Part shown: one piece after another, positions 34,323-46,775 of the stretch | How the letters are laid out: each line of letters begins with the position of its first letter | Numbering within the stretch: position 1 is the stretch's first letter | Source: Ochotona curzoniae | Taxonomy: Eukaryota > Chordata > Mammalia > Lagomorpha > Ochotonidae | Length of the DNA stretch: 64,000 bases | Assembly: GCF_017591425.1 (NCBI RefSeq) | Contig: NW_024464918.1 | Coordinates: 10,166,001-10,230,000 of the forward strand | Direction of reading: 5' to 3' | Made by a program: the position numbers and the translations under genes | The notes under the pieces: model-generated | Databases searched by the model: none | Told to the model about the DNA's origin: nothing | What the model saw: the letters and a program-made list of their open reading frames with translations, nothing else

Positions 34323-37300
34323 GTATTTTAATGCTTCATTCAAATCATGTAGGATACACATAACTGATACCCAAAAATATTTAGGCAAATACAAATAAAA
34401 TCATTTGCAAAGACTATAAATACAAATATAGATGACAAGGAAGAAGTTCTCATGTTAAATGGAAGGAAGGCAAGGTAAGAAACATTACCAAAATTAAAGT
34501 GTATCTCATGAGTGGTGGAGGGTTTTTATCATCCCAAATCAACAAGATTTGGGAATAATAGTGACAATTCATAATCAGATATATGGTTTAAAACATGTTC
34601 TCGCTGTAGCGAAGAGTTTGGTAAAATGTTGGTGAGGATGCCATTTAGCTAACCAGAAAATTAGTACGTGGTATTATTGTTTTTTGCATCTGAAACAGAA
34701 GTAGGTCCTGGTGATTGAGTCAAGATCATATCTACAGGTGTGCTTTGAACAATAGGGGACATTAATCTCACAGAGTGAGGGATCACAAAGTGATAGGAAG
34801 AAATGATGAGCTCATCATGGACTTGTGCGAAGTGCTTTTGTGGTATTCAAGTGGAAACGTCTAATGGTTTGAGATATTGATTTGATACTAAGAGATCTGG
34901 CCTGGATATTAAGAATTTTGATTAGTTAAAGCCATGGGAATAAAACACATTACTGAAGAGGAACACACAGAGCAAGAAAGAAAAGGCATTTAGACAGAAT
35001 CCAGAAAACTGCCCATCTTTCAATAATAAAAGAAGTGCAAAAAAATAACAATTAGCGACTCCAGGGCCAAGAGTGGCCGGGGATTACATCTAGTTCAAGA
35101 TGGAAAATGTGACCACTGATCTGAAATGCTAACGAGTGTATCTGTCATATGACGTGTGAGTATATAGCCAAATGATGATCAAGGGAGCATCTGTAAATGA
35201 TATTAGCTTTGTATCCTGAAAGGGCTAGAAACCAGTGTAATTTACACTGGAGTAAGAGATTAATTTAAAATAATAAAAAACAAAACACAGAAAAATTATG
35301 GTTCCATTCGTAATTTTCAAAGACTAGGATGGATGCTTAATCAACATATCACAGAAGAAAACTCCAAGACTTTAAAAACATCAAAATATTAAAATGACAT
35401 TTAAATTATTCCACCAGGGTATTACACTGCAACCTTTCTTCCATAAAATGGTAACAGATGGTGTGAGGGATTCCTTTCAAATATTATTCCTTCCTTAGTT
35501 TGTATACTTCTTTGGCTAACTCTCAATCTATAACAAACTGTTGCTGCTTACGCGTCAACTGCTTCATTTTCAAGGTTTAAGTATTGGAAGCAGTATCTGA
35601 GCAGTCCCTGACAGACAGAATGTAAAATAAATGGAGATTTTTTTTTTCCTTTTGGTCATGGAAAGGGCATTTGATTCATTCAAAGTTTAGAGTCAGTTCT
35701 GAAGGGTCAGTAGAAAGGTATTTGCATTTTGTCTTTGGCACTTTCATTATGTTGTCAATTATTATACTGCAATGTTCTAATAGGAATTTCATCATGCATT
35801 CAGATTGGAGAGAGGAGTCATTTAGCCGCCACAACAAACTGAGCTCAGCAGGCTTCATTTCAGGAACTTTTGTGGTGTCAAGTGGTCAGTGGTTCAGTTT
35901 TAATTTCTAGATATATGAGATGCAAATTGCAGGATCTTTTCTCCTCTTATAGTCAAAGCAAAGGGCTCCAATTACATTCTAACATACCCTTAACTCGGAG
36001 GTAAATAACATTATCATTTTGGGCTGTGGTAGGATGAATCACAAAGAAAAGATTAATTATCTTGTAAAGGTATTGTATTATCTTAATTGTTCACATCACT
36101 CAAGCTTTTCTAATTAGAAAAGTAAATACCAGCCTAGGCAGTTTTTCCCTCGCACAATGTGGGGAAAAAGCACTAAACACTTGCATGAATTATACCTTTT
36201 CAAATATTTAAACTTGATAAGGGCAACCATCAGTTTATACCTATTTTCTTGTCATCAGATTTTTCCAAGGTCAATTAAAGTTCACCTGTAAAATGCAAAA
36301 GAAAAATGTCCACTAAATACTATAAATTCTTCATTATTTTGATAATGGAAGTAATCACATTTATATCCCATTACTGTTTAGTGATTTCCAAATACTAAGA
36401 TGCTTTTCCCATCACATGTGTTTTATGTATATATCCTTTGGTCCAGCAATTTATTTGAAAAATCAACAGGGATTATATACCATCCCCTGATTTTCCTCCT
36501 TCAACTAGCAGCTGTCATTTCCTGTATGGAACATTTCCCACTTCATTTTCCTGATTAATGAGTTTTCTCTAGGTAAGCTCAACTCCACAAAACAGTCAGA
36601 ATTGGACCTTGCTTCTCCGAGTTCTATTTTGGCTGCAACAAGTTCATCATACTCTCCCATGAATTGAGTCATGGCATGACCCATATCATAAACTGGCCTT
36701 AGGGACACATTAAAAAATCTTTGCTACCAAAAGTATTTTTCTTAATAAACCACACAGAGCGAGACAGTCAGAACTGCAGATTTCTTTGAAACCATTTTCT
36801 CTTTGTGAGCTTACGGCTGTTATTTTCTGGCAGGATGACTCACCGTTTAAAAAACAAAGGCATGGGAGTCTTAGGGACCTATATTTGCATATGGCTCTGT
36901 AACTACTTCAATAAGCATTGATAGGGAATTTCTCTGATCCTCTTTATTTGGAAAATCAGATAACAGTAATAAATGCATTTGAATGACTGAAAGGAACTAC
37001 ATATTACCATGATGGCATATACTCAGTGCCAGACATTTCAGTACTCACAATTATTGGCTGCATCATATATAAATAAACTCTACTGAAACTCCGCTTAAAC
37101 CTAAGAATCAAAAATGAAACAATCTTCTTTTGAAAAGCTCGCTCACAGGTGAATGGGTTCTAATTTCAAAGCATCTCTCTCATTCTTACACCTTCGACGA
37201 GGGATATGTTCACTGGTCTGATGGTCTGTAACACACTGTTTCCATAGCTGGTTTGCCAACTCACTGATCTGCAGTATTTCACTTATGACTGTTCTCCTTC

Positions 37301-38220
37301 TGACAGCAATGTTTCAGGGAGATGATGATCGGCAGTGCCAGGAAGATCTCCCACTTGGGCACAAACGAAGCACACGGAGAGCATCCATGCTCAGCATGTG
37401 GAGCAGGCTTGGAGGGTGTGAAACTCCAGCTATGTGCTGCGTTAATGGACCCTTGGGCTTGAACAATGCACTGTAGAACCCAAGAGGGGTTCATTCATCT
37501 GGAACTCGATTTGTGAAACCAATTCTTCAGTCTCATTTACATTTACATTAGCAGGACATCTTTAACAGAGAATATATTGGATGAGATCACAGCTGACAGG
37601 TAACATTTTATGAGTATATCTTCAGGTATTCTCCAGTCAGTTACCTCAAAATGAGCAGAATCCCTAGCTGTCTATTTTGCCTTATCTGCTCCATTCCTCT
37701 AGCACAGACATGCTTTCTCTCTTGAATTTCCATCTAGTCTTACATCATCATTTTTTTCATGCCAAAGATGCTATCAAATCATAAAATAACTTCTTTAATA
37801 TTCATTCCTACCTCACCCTATGATATAACAGGAATTTTCAGATTACCTAAGAAGCTAGGTGTTACATTTTAGAACTTTATGTCTAGCCACTTGTTCAAGA
37901 CTCATTTTAAAGCATCGTCAGAAACATGCTCCACATCAGGGACCCTGGAAGGACACTGGGTGGCCATCCCCTGTCCCCGGGTACTGATGCGATTGGGCTA
38001 TTGGGAGCAGCCCTCTCCCATTCTCTCTGCACTTTTCCCAGATGCAGGAAGAAAATACTGGAAACAGTTTTCTCATCCTCTTTCCCCCATTCCTTGACTC
38101 TCCCCACTGTAAGCTGTAACCCACATGGGCATGTATCCATTCTAACAATGTAAATATGATCAAAAATACAATATAATTAGTCTGTAAAAAGATGATATCT
38201 GAAGTTAGTGATACTAATCT
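34323..38220. other. long repeat-poor sequence
   Basis: 3.9 kb without a recognised transposon. It includes a homeodomain-type AATTA-rich patch at about 36040-36125 (TTAATTATC, CTAATTAGAA), an antisense 67-codon frame (36505-36708) of protein-like composition and a GC-richer patch at 37285-37480. Another GC-richer patch at 37924-38110 gives overlapping frames on both strands. None has a splice or domain context I can defend. Confidence 0.5.
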
Positions 38221-38221
38221 G

Positions 38222-38310
38222 GTCATTACAAACCTTAAACAAGTCACCTAGCTTCTATAAACCTTTATTCAGCATCAGTAAAATGGAATTGTAGTAAATT
38301 CATGTTATAT
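38222..38310 (+). mobile_element. MIR fragment
   Basis: AACCTTAAACAAGTCACCTA, GCTTCTATAAACC and CATCAGTAAAATGGAATTGT match the MIR core order (TTGGGCAAGTTACTTAACCT ... CATCTGTAAAATGGGGATA). Confidence 0.65.
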
Positions 38311-39044
38311 GACTTACTTGAGGGCTAAATCACCAAGGTGACTCTTGTGTATATCACTAGAATTTTGAGGTAAAACCAGTGCAAATGGTTAAAGAAACTT
38401 ACATTGCTCAAAGTATCATTCCAACATAGTAAAACCAATACATGAAACTTAAAATAATTTAGACTTAAAATAATTTAGACTCGTGAAAAATCTTTCTAAG
38501 CTCCAATTTAAGGGATTTGAAAAACTAGCTGCATGATCGAATGGCCCACTTTTCAAAAGCAAAGTAGGGATGATATCTACTAATTTCTCCTGCCATTTGA
38601 CTCCAATTCATGCTTGTTTGAGTAAACCACAGCTTCTTTTGTTCTCTCGCCATTTATCTAACATCCCACTGTTCTCCAGATCTTTCCTAGAGCTAACACA
38701 GCTTTTACCCACACACCAAATTATAAATTACAGTTTACTTCATGCTTCCTATACCCTGATATGACTATCATGTTGGGACATCCTATTCGTAGAATGATCA
38801 CAAATACAGTATGGTATGACAAATTGGCTGGGTTTTCTTGAAGAAATTTCTATTATTCGTGCTATACTCATATTTGAAAGAATGCAAACCATCCCAATAT
38901 ATTGTTTTTATTCTCTATGTTTGGCATCTTTCCTGCCTGATCACTGGGAGACCAGCACATCTCTCAAAATTGTTAAGCTAACTTCTGCGGTTCTACCAGC
39001 TCATCTTTATGCCTCTTTCCTCTTCTGATAAAATGAAGGCTCAC
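38311..39044. other. unique sequence with a 16-bp duplication
   Basis: ACTTAAAATAATTTAG is tandemly duplicated at 38447-38462 and 38463-38478. The stretch 38570-39044 has a vague L2-like flavour but no defensible alignment. Confidence 0.5.
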
Positions 39045-39110
39045 ACCATTATTCTATACTCAACATTTAGCCTACTACCTGGAACCCAAAATGTTCTCAA
39101 TAAATTTAGG
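39045..39110 (+). mobile_element. L2/MIR 3' end
   Basis: CTATACTCAACATTTAGCCT, ACTACCTGGAACCC and TCTCAATAAATTTAGGTATT resemble the shared L2/MIR terminus CCTAGCACAGTGCCTGGCAC ... CTCAATAAATATTTG. Confidence 0.5.
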
Positions 39111-39729
39111 TATTATCATTCTGTTCTTTATTCTAGGAATGGCAAAGCAAGTATCAAAGTGAACAATGCATTCCTACTCATATAATTCAAGTCTTATTAC
39201 TGTTACACTTTTTTTCCCCACTATTACCTCCATTAACTCTGACTTCTTTGCAGTTCTCCTTGAATACAATGACAAGTATGTATCAGAATTCCTGACTAAT
39301 GCTGCTGGATCACACAATGCATGTCCTGAGCTCTAGTCGTGCATCTACTAAGGACTTGACCCAATACTCCATTTGTTAGTCCTTAAGGTGGTCGTCAGCA
39401 TTTGAAATGAAGAAACAGCAGAATGTACACTGTCAAAGTGGACAATCACTAGCACCAAGAGGGTCAATTAAACAATTTCCAGGCATATTTCTGTCAACAG
39501 CTCTATATATTCCCTATATTTTCAAATGATGATAGCTGCAAACTTGACATATTTAAATATGAACGGCTCAGGTTGTTGTATACAGAAATGTTTTAGAAGT
39601 AAAAATGGACATCTTAATATGACCTAATGGCACTTCATGTAGGAAAGTGGATTTGGCTTGCTGTATTATTTTGCCAGAATGAAATTTCGTTGGGCAAGAG
39701 AAGGCCATAACTGCTTTCTCATTGCCTCA
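39111..39729. other. unique sequence
   Basis: Nothing recognised. Confidence 0.5.
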
Positions 39730-39800
39730 ACCCATAGTGTCTTACACAGTGCCTCAAAGAGAACATAGTCTCAATAAATATTTAATAAATTAATAAATTC
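39730..39800 (+). mobile_element. L2/MIR 3' end
   Basis: CATAGTGTCTTACACAGTGC, CATAGTCTCAATAAATATTT and AATAAATTAATAAATTC. This is a clearer copy of the same terminus as at 39045. Confidence 0.7.
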
Positions 39801-42077
39801 ATTTTTTTACCAACTTACAACCTGGAAAGAAACAAATTGATAGCAAGGATTTTTGAAAACAGTATCAATTGATTTGCATGATTAGGAAAAAATGTTCTGA
39901 GTACACCAGGAAAATACAGGATTAAATGCAAACTAAGGATAAATTCATACTGTCATCTCTCCCATTAATCCTTATTTGTTGTTTCCACTTGATGTTAATT
40001 ATTTTCCATTTTTAGAGGTGTTAACTAATGAAGAGAAAAAAAACTGAAGTGCTGACTTTATAAGATTTCAAGAAGTTGGGAGAGTTACTCTGCATTTAGT
40101 TTAAATTAATGAAATCTTGTTCAAATCCATCCACCAACCTTTCATTCAAATGTCACTTTCCTGATTGCTTTTGTTATGTGCCGTTGAGTCATAGAAATTT
40201 CACGGCTGACTCATGCAGTGGCAAGGTGATAAATCATACTAGCAAACAACATCAGAAATTATAAATGATAGACAGCACTTCAGAGGACAGCCTGTGGGAA
40301 ACCAAGTATTTATTTCCACTTTGTACCAACTTCTGAATAGTCCACACTTGGCAATAGTAACTGTCAGGAAAGGAACAAGATATTGTAAGTTCATTTCAAT
40401 ACAGGCACATAGGAAGAACTTGTTCAAAGAAGGCAACCTAGTTCCTTCCTTGTTCTGCAAAATTAAAATTCAGCTTTTGCAATACAAATGTGAAGAGAAA
40501 TCCACAACACTAAACTCAGACTTTTAATGATGAAGGTTGTTATTTCCTAAAGATGCTTTATGTATTTTCCTTTGTAAAATGGAGACAAGAAAGAAATGTA
40601 GAGTTAACCTTTGTTCTCATGAAAAAGCCATACTTTATCATTGAAAGATTAGCTAGGATTTGTTTACCTTCCTACCATTCTAGTCAATAAGTTGTATTTA
40701 AATTATGTGACTTTAAGTAAGGTTGAAGTTTGGACACCAGTACGAAACAGTTTTTAATTGACTGGTTGAGACTATTCAGTAACTATCTTCCTTGTGATTG
40801 TCTGCTGTATCAATTTCTTGTATTAACTCCCTTAGTATGATGCTGTTTGGATCTGGGACTTCCAAAATATATTTTGTTAATATTGATGAGATCACTCTCC
40901 CATTAAAGAGCCACCTAAGAATGATTTGTCAATCTGTAAACTACAAAATTTGATTGATTGTCTTGTAACTTAATATTCCTATACTTAAGCACATAGATTA
41001 TCAAGGAAGATCATCAAAGAATACATATGCTGATCTGTAATTTTTTTTTACAAAGTCTTCATCATGGAATTTCAGAGAACATTTGAGTTGTTTCAAACGA
41101 ATGAAAATGTTAGCTAATGATTTATTTTTGGCTTTCAATTTGCCTCCCAGTGTTTTCTGTTTAGTTTTGGTTACCTGTTTTAACAATGCTTTTAAAAAAT
41201 TAATAAAGTATTTGAAGTACTAGATCTTTTACAAAGGATTTACAAATATACACTATTGCCTCCCAGCTACGGGGGAAAAAATAAGCAAGTCAAGTCAAGT
41301 TAAGGAACATGAGATACAGACACTGAGTCACATCACCTTCTCCCACATTCAATCCTCCAGAGAGAGGGGAAGTGGACAGCTGCTCACCAGCTAAAGATAT
41401 CTAATTAAAGCCATGAGGGGCTTTGACAGTAATATGCCATTATCTCCCATGGACCCTTACAGGATCATCAGGACACACAGATGCCCATTCTCTGAAGAAT
41501 TGTGCCAAGAAAGAAAAGCTGAGAAGGCATCTTCTTCAAAATTCTGAAGGGAAACTAGCCTTTAAGTAGGCACTTTTAGTGCACTATGCATTAAAGTGTT
41601 TTAATAGCATCCATTTATCATTTTAACAGCAAGCATTTACTAAAAGGTGTATGACCAGGTGCAAAGAAGAAAGCACGTAATGTATCTTGGGGCTTCAATT
41701 TTCAAAAGACAATGCGAAGTCATGTCAAAAAGGGGAAATGCAGTCCTTTTCCATTTATTGGCCTAATGCGTGTGATTTTCAAGTCTGAGAGAAAAAAATT
41801 TGCATCAGAACACTATCAATTCTCTTTATCACATCAGTGTGATTCAAGCACCTAATGAAAACTTGACTATTGATGATGATGATCACATGCTGCAAGCAGT
41901 AATGACAAAAGATAATAAGAAAAACCAGCATTTACATATCATAGATTATCAAAGGCATTGCCACTGCAAAGATCAGCCATGTTCTCATTGGACATGCTAA
42001 TTTCTTGCCTTACTGACAAGAAAATAGCAGGATAAAAAAAATATTAGCAAACAAAAAGTAATGGAAGTAAAAAATAT
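39801..42077. other. repeat-poor sequence
   Basis: 2.3 kb. A (CAAGT)-like run lies at about 41285-41300. Segments at 41385-41450 and 41570-41640 carry homeodomain-type AATTA or TAAAG motifs and could be conserved non-coding DNA, which I cannot test. No exon seen. Confidence 0.5.
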
Positions 42078-42091
42078 AAGAAACTATTTTT

Positions 42092-42412
42092 TTAAGATTT
42101 ATTTATTTTTATTGCAAAGTCAGATATACAGAGAAGAAGAGAGACAAAGAGGAAGATCTTCTACCTGATGATTCACTCCCCAAGTGAGTGCAATGGCCAG
42201 TGCTGTGCCAAGCCAGGAGCCAGGAACTTCCTCCAGGTCTCCCACACAGGTGCAGGATCCCAAGGCTCTGGGCGATCCTCAACTGCTTTCCCAGGCCACA
42301 AGCAGGGAGCTGGATGGGAAGTTAAGCTGCCGGGATTAGAACCAGCGCCCATATTGGATCCTGCCGTGTTCAGAGCAAGGACTTTAGTTGCTAGGCCACA
42401 CCGCCAGGCCCA
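42092..42412 (-). mobile_element. CSINE, full length
   Basis: TTTTAAGATTTATTTATTTT through GGTCTCCCACACAGGTGCAG to the head GGCCACACCGCCAGGCCC. Target duplication AAGAAACTATTTTT (42078-42091) against AAGAAGCTGTTTTT (42413-42426), two mismatches. The 86-codon plus frame here is a read-through. Confidence 0.96.
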
Positions 42413-42426
42413 AAGAAGCTGTTTTT

Positions 42427-43227
42427 AAGCATTAACTGAGATGGTGGATGCTGATAAACATTTTCTCACTTTTATTGGAAGATTAATCCAGAAAGGATAT
42501 GTGATTTCAGAACCTTTGCCAATGAAGAATCCCAGAAATATTTCTATACGTCTTCTTATAAAATAATACCTAGCATACATGTATGTGGGCTTTCATTTCT
42601 TGATCCCAAATGCTAATATGTTAGCTAATGTTGACTGTGTAGATTAAGAAGTTTGAGTATGGTTTGGAAGCACCAAATAAGTATAGTATGAGTTCCATCT
42701 CCTTACTCAACTCTTTGATTTATAGTCAAAAAATAGCAGAGACTGTGTTCAAGGAAAGAATGTGTCTACATTCCACTAAATATTACATTTAGATAAAAGG
42801 AAGCACTACCAAGCCCTGGCACGGAGTAAATCCCCTTGGTTCTCTACAGTCAAACCAGAGTCTAAGCAGCTTCTTTCTACCTGTCTTTTGCTTGAAGGAG
42901 TCAATCAGGAACTGGGGGAGTCTCATTTTATGTAGTTAATCTCTTGTCACTCACTTTCACACTTTAGGAAGCTGAGGCAAAGAGACTCCTAAATACTAAG
43001 ATGGCGTGCTGAAAAGCTCATGCTCTTTCCTTCCGACGTGAATCTTTTTTTTTTTTTAAGATTCTACCAAAGCTCTTTTTGGTTCTTAGTGCTTTGCAAT
43101 TGCCAATAACCTACTCCATTGTCCCTTGCAGGAATATGACCTGCAATCAATACATTTCTCCAGAAAAACATCGTGTGACACATATGGGAGTGTTGTTTTC
43201 TTATTGAAAGATTTCCCAAATTGAAAC
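42427..43227. other. unique sequence
   Basis: A T13 run lies at 43045-43057. No element or exon recognised. Confidence 0.5.
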
Positions 43228-43530
43228 GTCATGAGTATGGAGTCATCTCCTAGGGTTCAAAGAATTGGTTCCAGAACCCCATTTACCCCAATAGATATCA
43301 AAACTCCACAGACTCAGGCCCCTCACATATATAAAGTGGCATGTCCTTTGAAACTAGCTTATGCACATCCTCCAGCACAATTTAACCATCTCCAACTTAC
43401 ATCTAATACAACAAATTCCATGCAGCCATTGTAGTATACTGTTCAAGGAGTAAAGACAAGAAAAAAGCATCCCCACGTTTACTTCAGACACTGACTTTCA
43501 AATTTTTGGTGCACGGTTAGATAAACAGAA
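43228..43530 (-). mobile_element. Tigger (MER2-type) DNA transposon, fossil
   Basis: GAATTGGTTCCAGAACCCC, CAATAGATATCAAAACTCCA, TATATAAAGTGGCATGTCC, AGCTTATGCACATCCTCCAG, TAGTATACTGTTCAAGGAG and AAGACAAGAAAAAAGCATC follow the internally deleted Tigger/MER2 element in reverse orientation. Nearly all CpGs have decayed. No transposase. The 67-codon plus-strand frame at 43231-43434 is wholly inside it and is not a gene. Confidence 0.85.
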
Positions 43531-45189
43531 CTCTGCGACTCCAGTGAACACGTGGTGGCAAGCCTTAGACAAGGTCTTTCAGGCAAGGATACAAAAACAA
43601 ATTACACCTTGCAGGCCTTCCTCATCCATACCACTGACACACGACACATGGAAATTTCTCTTTCCTATTTTCTCTTTTCATATGTCAGTTTCTAAAACCG
43701 GCATAATGTAACCACAGCATGCCATGGCTTCCTGTTCCATCGATGTTCTATTCTGTCAGGCCACCAACTGCTTTACCTTTGCAAAAGGGAAGCTACTATT
43801 AAGTCTTCTATGTCATCAGCGGACCAGTTTTGTGAACCTTTTCATGACTTTGGTGCATGAGAAAGCTCAATTTGCTTCTTCTACCCCTTGTCCTCATCCT
43901 TGTCACTAAGTAAGACTGCTGTTTCTCATGAAATGCTGATACCAGAAGATAAAGATAGCAACATAGAAAGGCAGTCTTTTTTTTTTTTTTAGCTCATTTT
44001 ATTCTCCCATCCCCCTATGATGCTGAGAAGGAAATGGAGGAGAGGAGACAGAAGATAGCAGCTTGGTTGTATCAGGATGGTCAGTGCAGAAGACAAAGGA
44101 ATCTGTTTTAGCTAAATCATGCTAACTCGAATACGTAATCTACACATTTTCAAAAAGCTGCTGCTGCTTTGATGACAATATACAAGCCAAACTTACATGT
44201 GGTGGAACAACTATGGAGTTTAAAAACTTAGTTCCACATACACTAAAAATTCCCTTCAATATTCTTCTTATCCACTCAGAAACAGATGCGTACCTCTCTG
44301 CAGTTGATGCTTTTAAACACAAACAAGAAAGCTGCCAGACAAGGACACAGACCCACACCAAAAAGCCTTTTCCCAGCAAGTGACCCAGCAATCACTAATT
44401 TGACTTTGACAGCTGTGGTGAAACTCACATTAAGACTGCGGGAAGGGAATGGTTCCCAGGTGAGAAGTAGATAATCCTGCTTGGCACGGAAATGTTGAAA
44501 AGGCAAATTCCACATGTTTTTCTGCAGGTAAGATATTTTTGTTCAAATATCTCCCCGCCACCTAGTCCAAGGAGTTGCCCACATGTCCAAGTGATACTCT
44601 TCTTCTGGAAATGAATCCAGTTTTGCATTCTGTAAACACACAGGTATGCACATGCATGGAAATGCATAGGCAAGGGGACAAAGCGTGCTAAACAAAGGAT
44701 TTCAGAAAATCTCAAATAAAGGTGCATTGATCTACTGATTGATGCATGAATCCATTGCTTCTTTTGTTTATTCTTTTTATTTAGAAAAGGAACCCTCAGG
44801 CCCAGACACTGATCTCAGCTTGTGGATTACAGCAGTGACAGATGAGGCAGTGAAGAAGCAAACACCAAGGAAGCTACGCACATACATTCTAACGCCATTC
44901 GCACCTAGCCTGTGTACAGTAAATGGGGAAACATTCTTCTAAATGTCTAGAAATACAAGCGATGAGCAAGAACCCATCATAGCTTGCCCCAAAGAAACAG
45001 AATTTTACAGAGGTGGCAAGCATTCAAATCATTTCCTGTAACATTAAATGCAACTTTTTAATTTCTGTAATAAAGACGTAAGGCAAGTGTTGGCAGAACA
45101 CTGAGGAAAGAATACTAAGAAACACAGAAAAGCATTTAAGGAAATATAATGAAAAAATATGTTCAGTTTATGCTGATGATTTGGAGAAC
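43531..45189. other. unique sequence
   Basis: 1.7 kb with a T14 run at 43977-43990. Antisense frames of 79-100 codons between 44140 and 44727 overlap one another in different phases and show no recognised motif. Confidence 0.5.
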
Positions 45190-45440
45190 AACTAACATTA
45201 CATGTATGGCTTAGTTAATACCAGGCACTATTTTAAATAGGTATATTAACACTTCATACTTGGGAGACCACTACATCTTTAGAACCCAAGAAGATAAGTG
45301 ATTTTTTTCTATTCCCTAATTACCCATAAAAACAACAAGACATGTTAAGTTGTTCAAGGTCATAAATAGCATACCTGTGAGCTAAGCTTTGAATTGAGGT
45401 GAACTGTCCAGAGAGCATATGACCTTATACAGCCCAACAC
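45190..45440 (-). mobile_element. MIR, near full length, antisense
   Basis: AACTAACATTACATGTATGG, ATACCAGGCACTATTTTAAA, ATTAACACTTCATAC, TTAAGTTGTTCAAGGTCATA and AGCTAAGCTTTGAATTGAGG lie in antisense MIR order (GCCAGGCACTGTTCTAAG ... CTTGCCCAAGGTCACAC ... GGATTCGAACCCAGG). Confidence 0.85.
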
Positions 45441-45644
45441 AGCCTTTCACAATAAGATAAAATTTAGTATCTAAGAAATAATGTGATCTAATTATGCAAT
45501 GTAACCAAAAGCTCCAAGTTTGAAGGCTCCAAAGCATATTGGCAAAGAGGGAAGCAGATAAACTGGATTGCTAATCTGAAATTGACAGTATAGTGGAGCC
45601 TCAGGATGAGAAACATACAATCCATCATTTCATCATGATTACTA

Positions 45645-45930
45645 GGGGCCTGGCACAGTAGGCTTGTGGCTGAAGTTCTTGCCTTGCACTCATGGGGATC
45701 TTAGGTGGGCACTGGTTTCGCATCCTGGCTGCTCCATTTCTGATCTGGCTTCCTGCTTGGAGAGGAATCTAGAATGGCCTGGAAAGTTCGAACCCTGATT
45801 CTGTATAGCAGACTTGGAAGAAGCTCAGGGCTCCTGTGTCCTGGATTGGCTCAGCTCTGAACACTGCACTCAGGGAGTGAACCAGCAGATAGAAAAACTT
45901 TCTCTCTCTCTCCTCTCTGTAAATCTCACT
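45645..45930 (+). mobile_element. CSINE, diverged
   Basis: Head GGGGCCTGGCACAGTAGGCT, GCACTCATGGGGATCTTAGG, ACTTGGAAGAAGCTCAGGGC, CTCTCTCTCCTCTCTGTAAA. The tail is degenerate. Confidence 0.92.
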
Positions 45931-46046
45931 TACTAGCAAAAACTAATATACACATTTTTTAAAAATAATGAATACCAGGCTATCTAACGCTATCCTACAT
46001 TTTGAAAATGGAAAGTTACTGAAATAATTTAAAAATGAGAACAATA

Positions 46047-46356
46047 GAGCCCGGCACGGTAGCCTAGCAGCTAAAGTCCTTGCCAGGATCCCATATGGGC
46101 ACTGGTTCTAATCTCGGTGGCCCCACTTCCCATCCAGCTCCCTGTTGTGGCCTGAGAAAGCAGCCGAGGATGGCCCAAAGCCTTGGGATCCTGCACTCAC
46201 ATTAGAGACCTGGAAGAAGCTCCTGGCTGCTGGCTTCTGATCAGCTCAGCTCCAGCTGTTGTAGCCACTTTGGAAGTGAATCATCAGACAGAGGATCTTC
46301 CTCTCTGTCTCCTCTCCTCTCTGTATATCTGACTTTCCAATTTAAAAAAAAAAGAT
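46047..46356 (+). mobile_element. CSINE with internal head deletion
   Basis: GAGCCCGGCACGGTAGCCTA head. The CTTGCACGCC stretch normally between CTTGC and CAGGATCCC is missing. Tail TTTAAAAAAAAAA. Target duplication AATGAGAACAATA (46034-46046) against AATGAGAAAAATA (46357-46369). Confidence 0.95.
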
Positions 46357-46379
46357 AATGAGAAAAATAAAAGAAGTTT

Positions 46380-46654
46380 TGGAGTATTGGAACAGCGATG
46401 ACTGAGATGCCATGTGGGGCACAGCAGCTTTTGCTACCCTCTGCTATGCCAATGTCCCCTATCAGCAATGGTGGTTCAAGTTTCAGCTTTGCTTCTGATC
46501 TAGGTTCTTGCTCATGCCGTATATGGTGACCCTAGCGTGCCCCTGCAACTGAAGTTGGAGATATAGAGTTCCTGGCTTTTGGCTTTTGTGTGGTCCAACC
46601 CTGGCTGTTGCAACATTTGGCACAGTGAACCAGCAGGTGAAGATTTCACTTCAA

Positions 46655-46686
<32 letters not shown>

Positions 46687-46705
46687 CCACCTCCCCTCTC
46701 ATATC
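46380..46705 (+). mobile_element. old CSINE
   Basis: GGTTCAAGTTTCAGCTTTGC, GATCTAGGTTCTTGCTCATG, CCCTGGCTGTTGCAACATTT and GTGAACCAGCAGGTGAAGAT follow the old subfamily. It runs into a CT tract in place of a tail. Confidence 0.72.
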
Positions 46706-46775
46706 CTCCCCTTTCATTTTACCACATCCCTCCTTTATCCTTTTTTCACCCCATTTCTCCCTCCACCCGTATCAC
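46650..46775. repeat. CT-rich low-complexity tract
   Basis: Starts as (CT)n inside the CSINE 3' end and decays into a mixed C/T stretch to about 46775. Plus-strand frames of 71-72 codons (Ser/Leu/Pro-rich) arise from it. Confidence 0.85.

Noticed and set aside
37879..38247. Four overlapping frames in a GC-richer patch
   Set aside because: Frames on both strands in different phases, none with a motif. The GC content explains the lack of stops.
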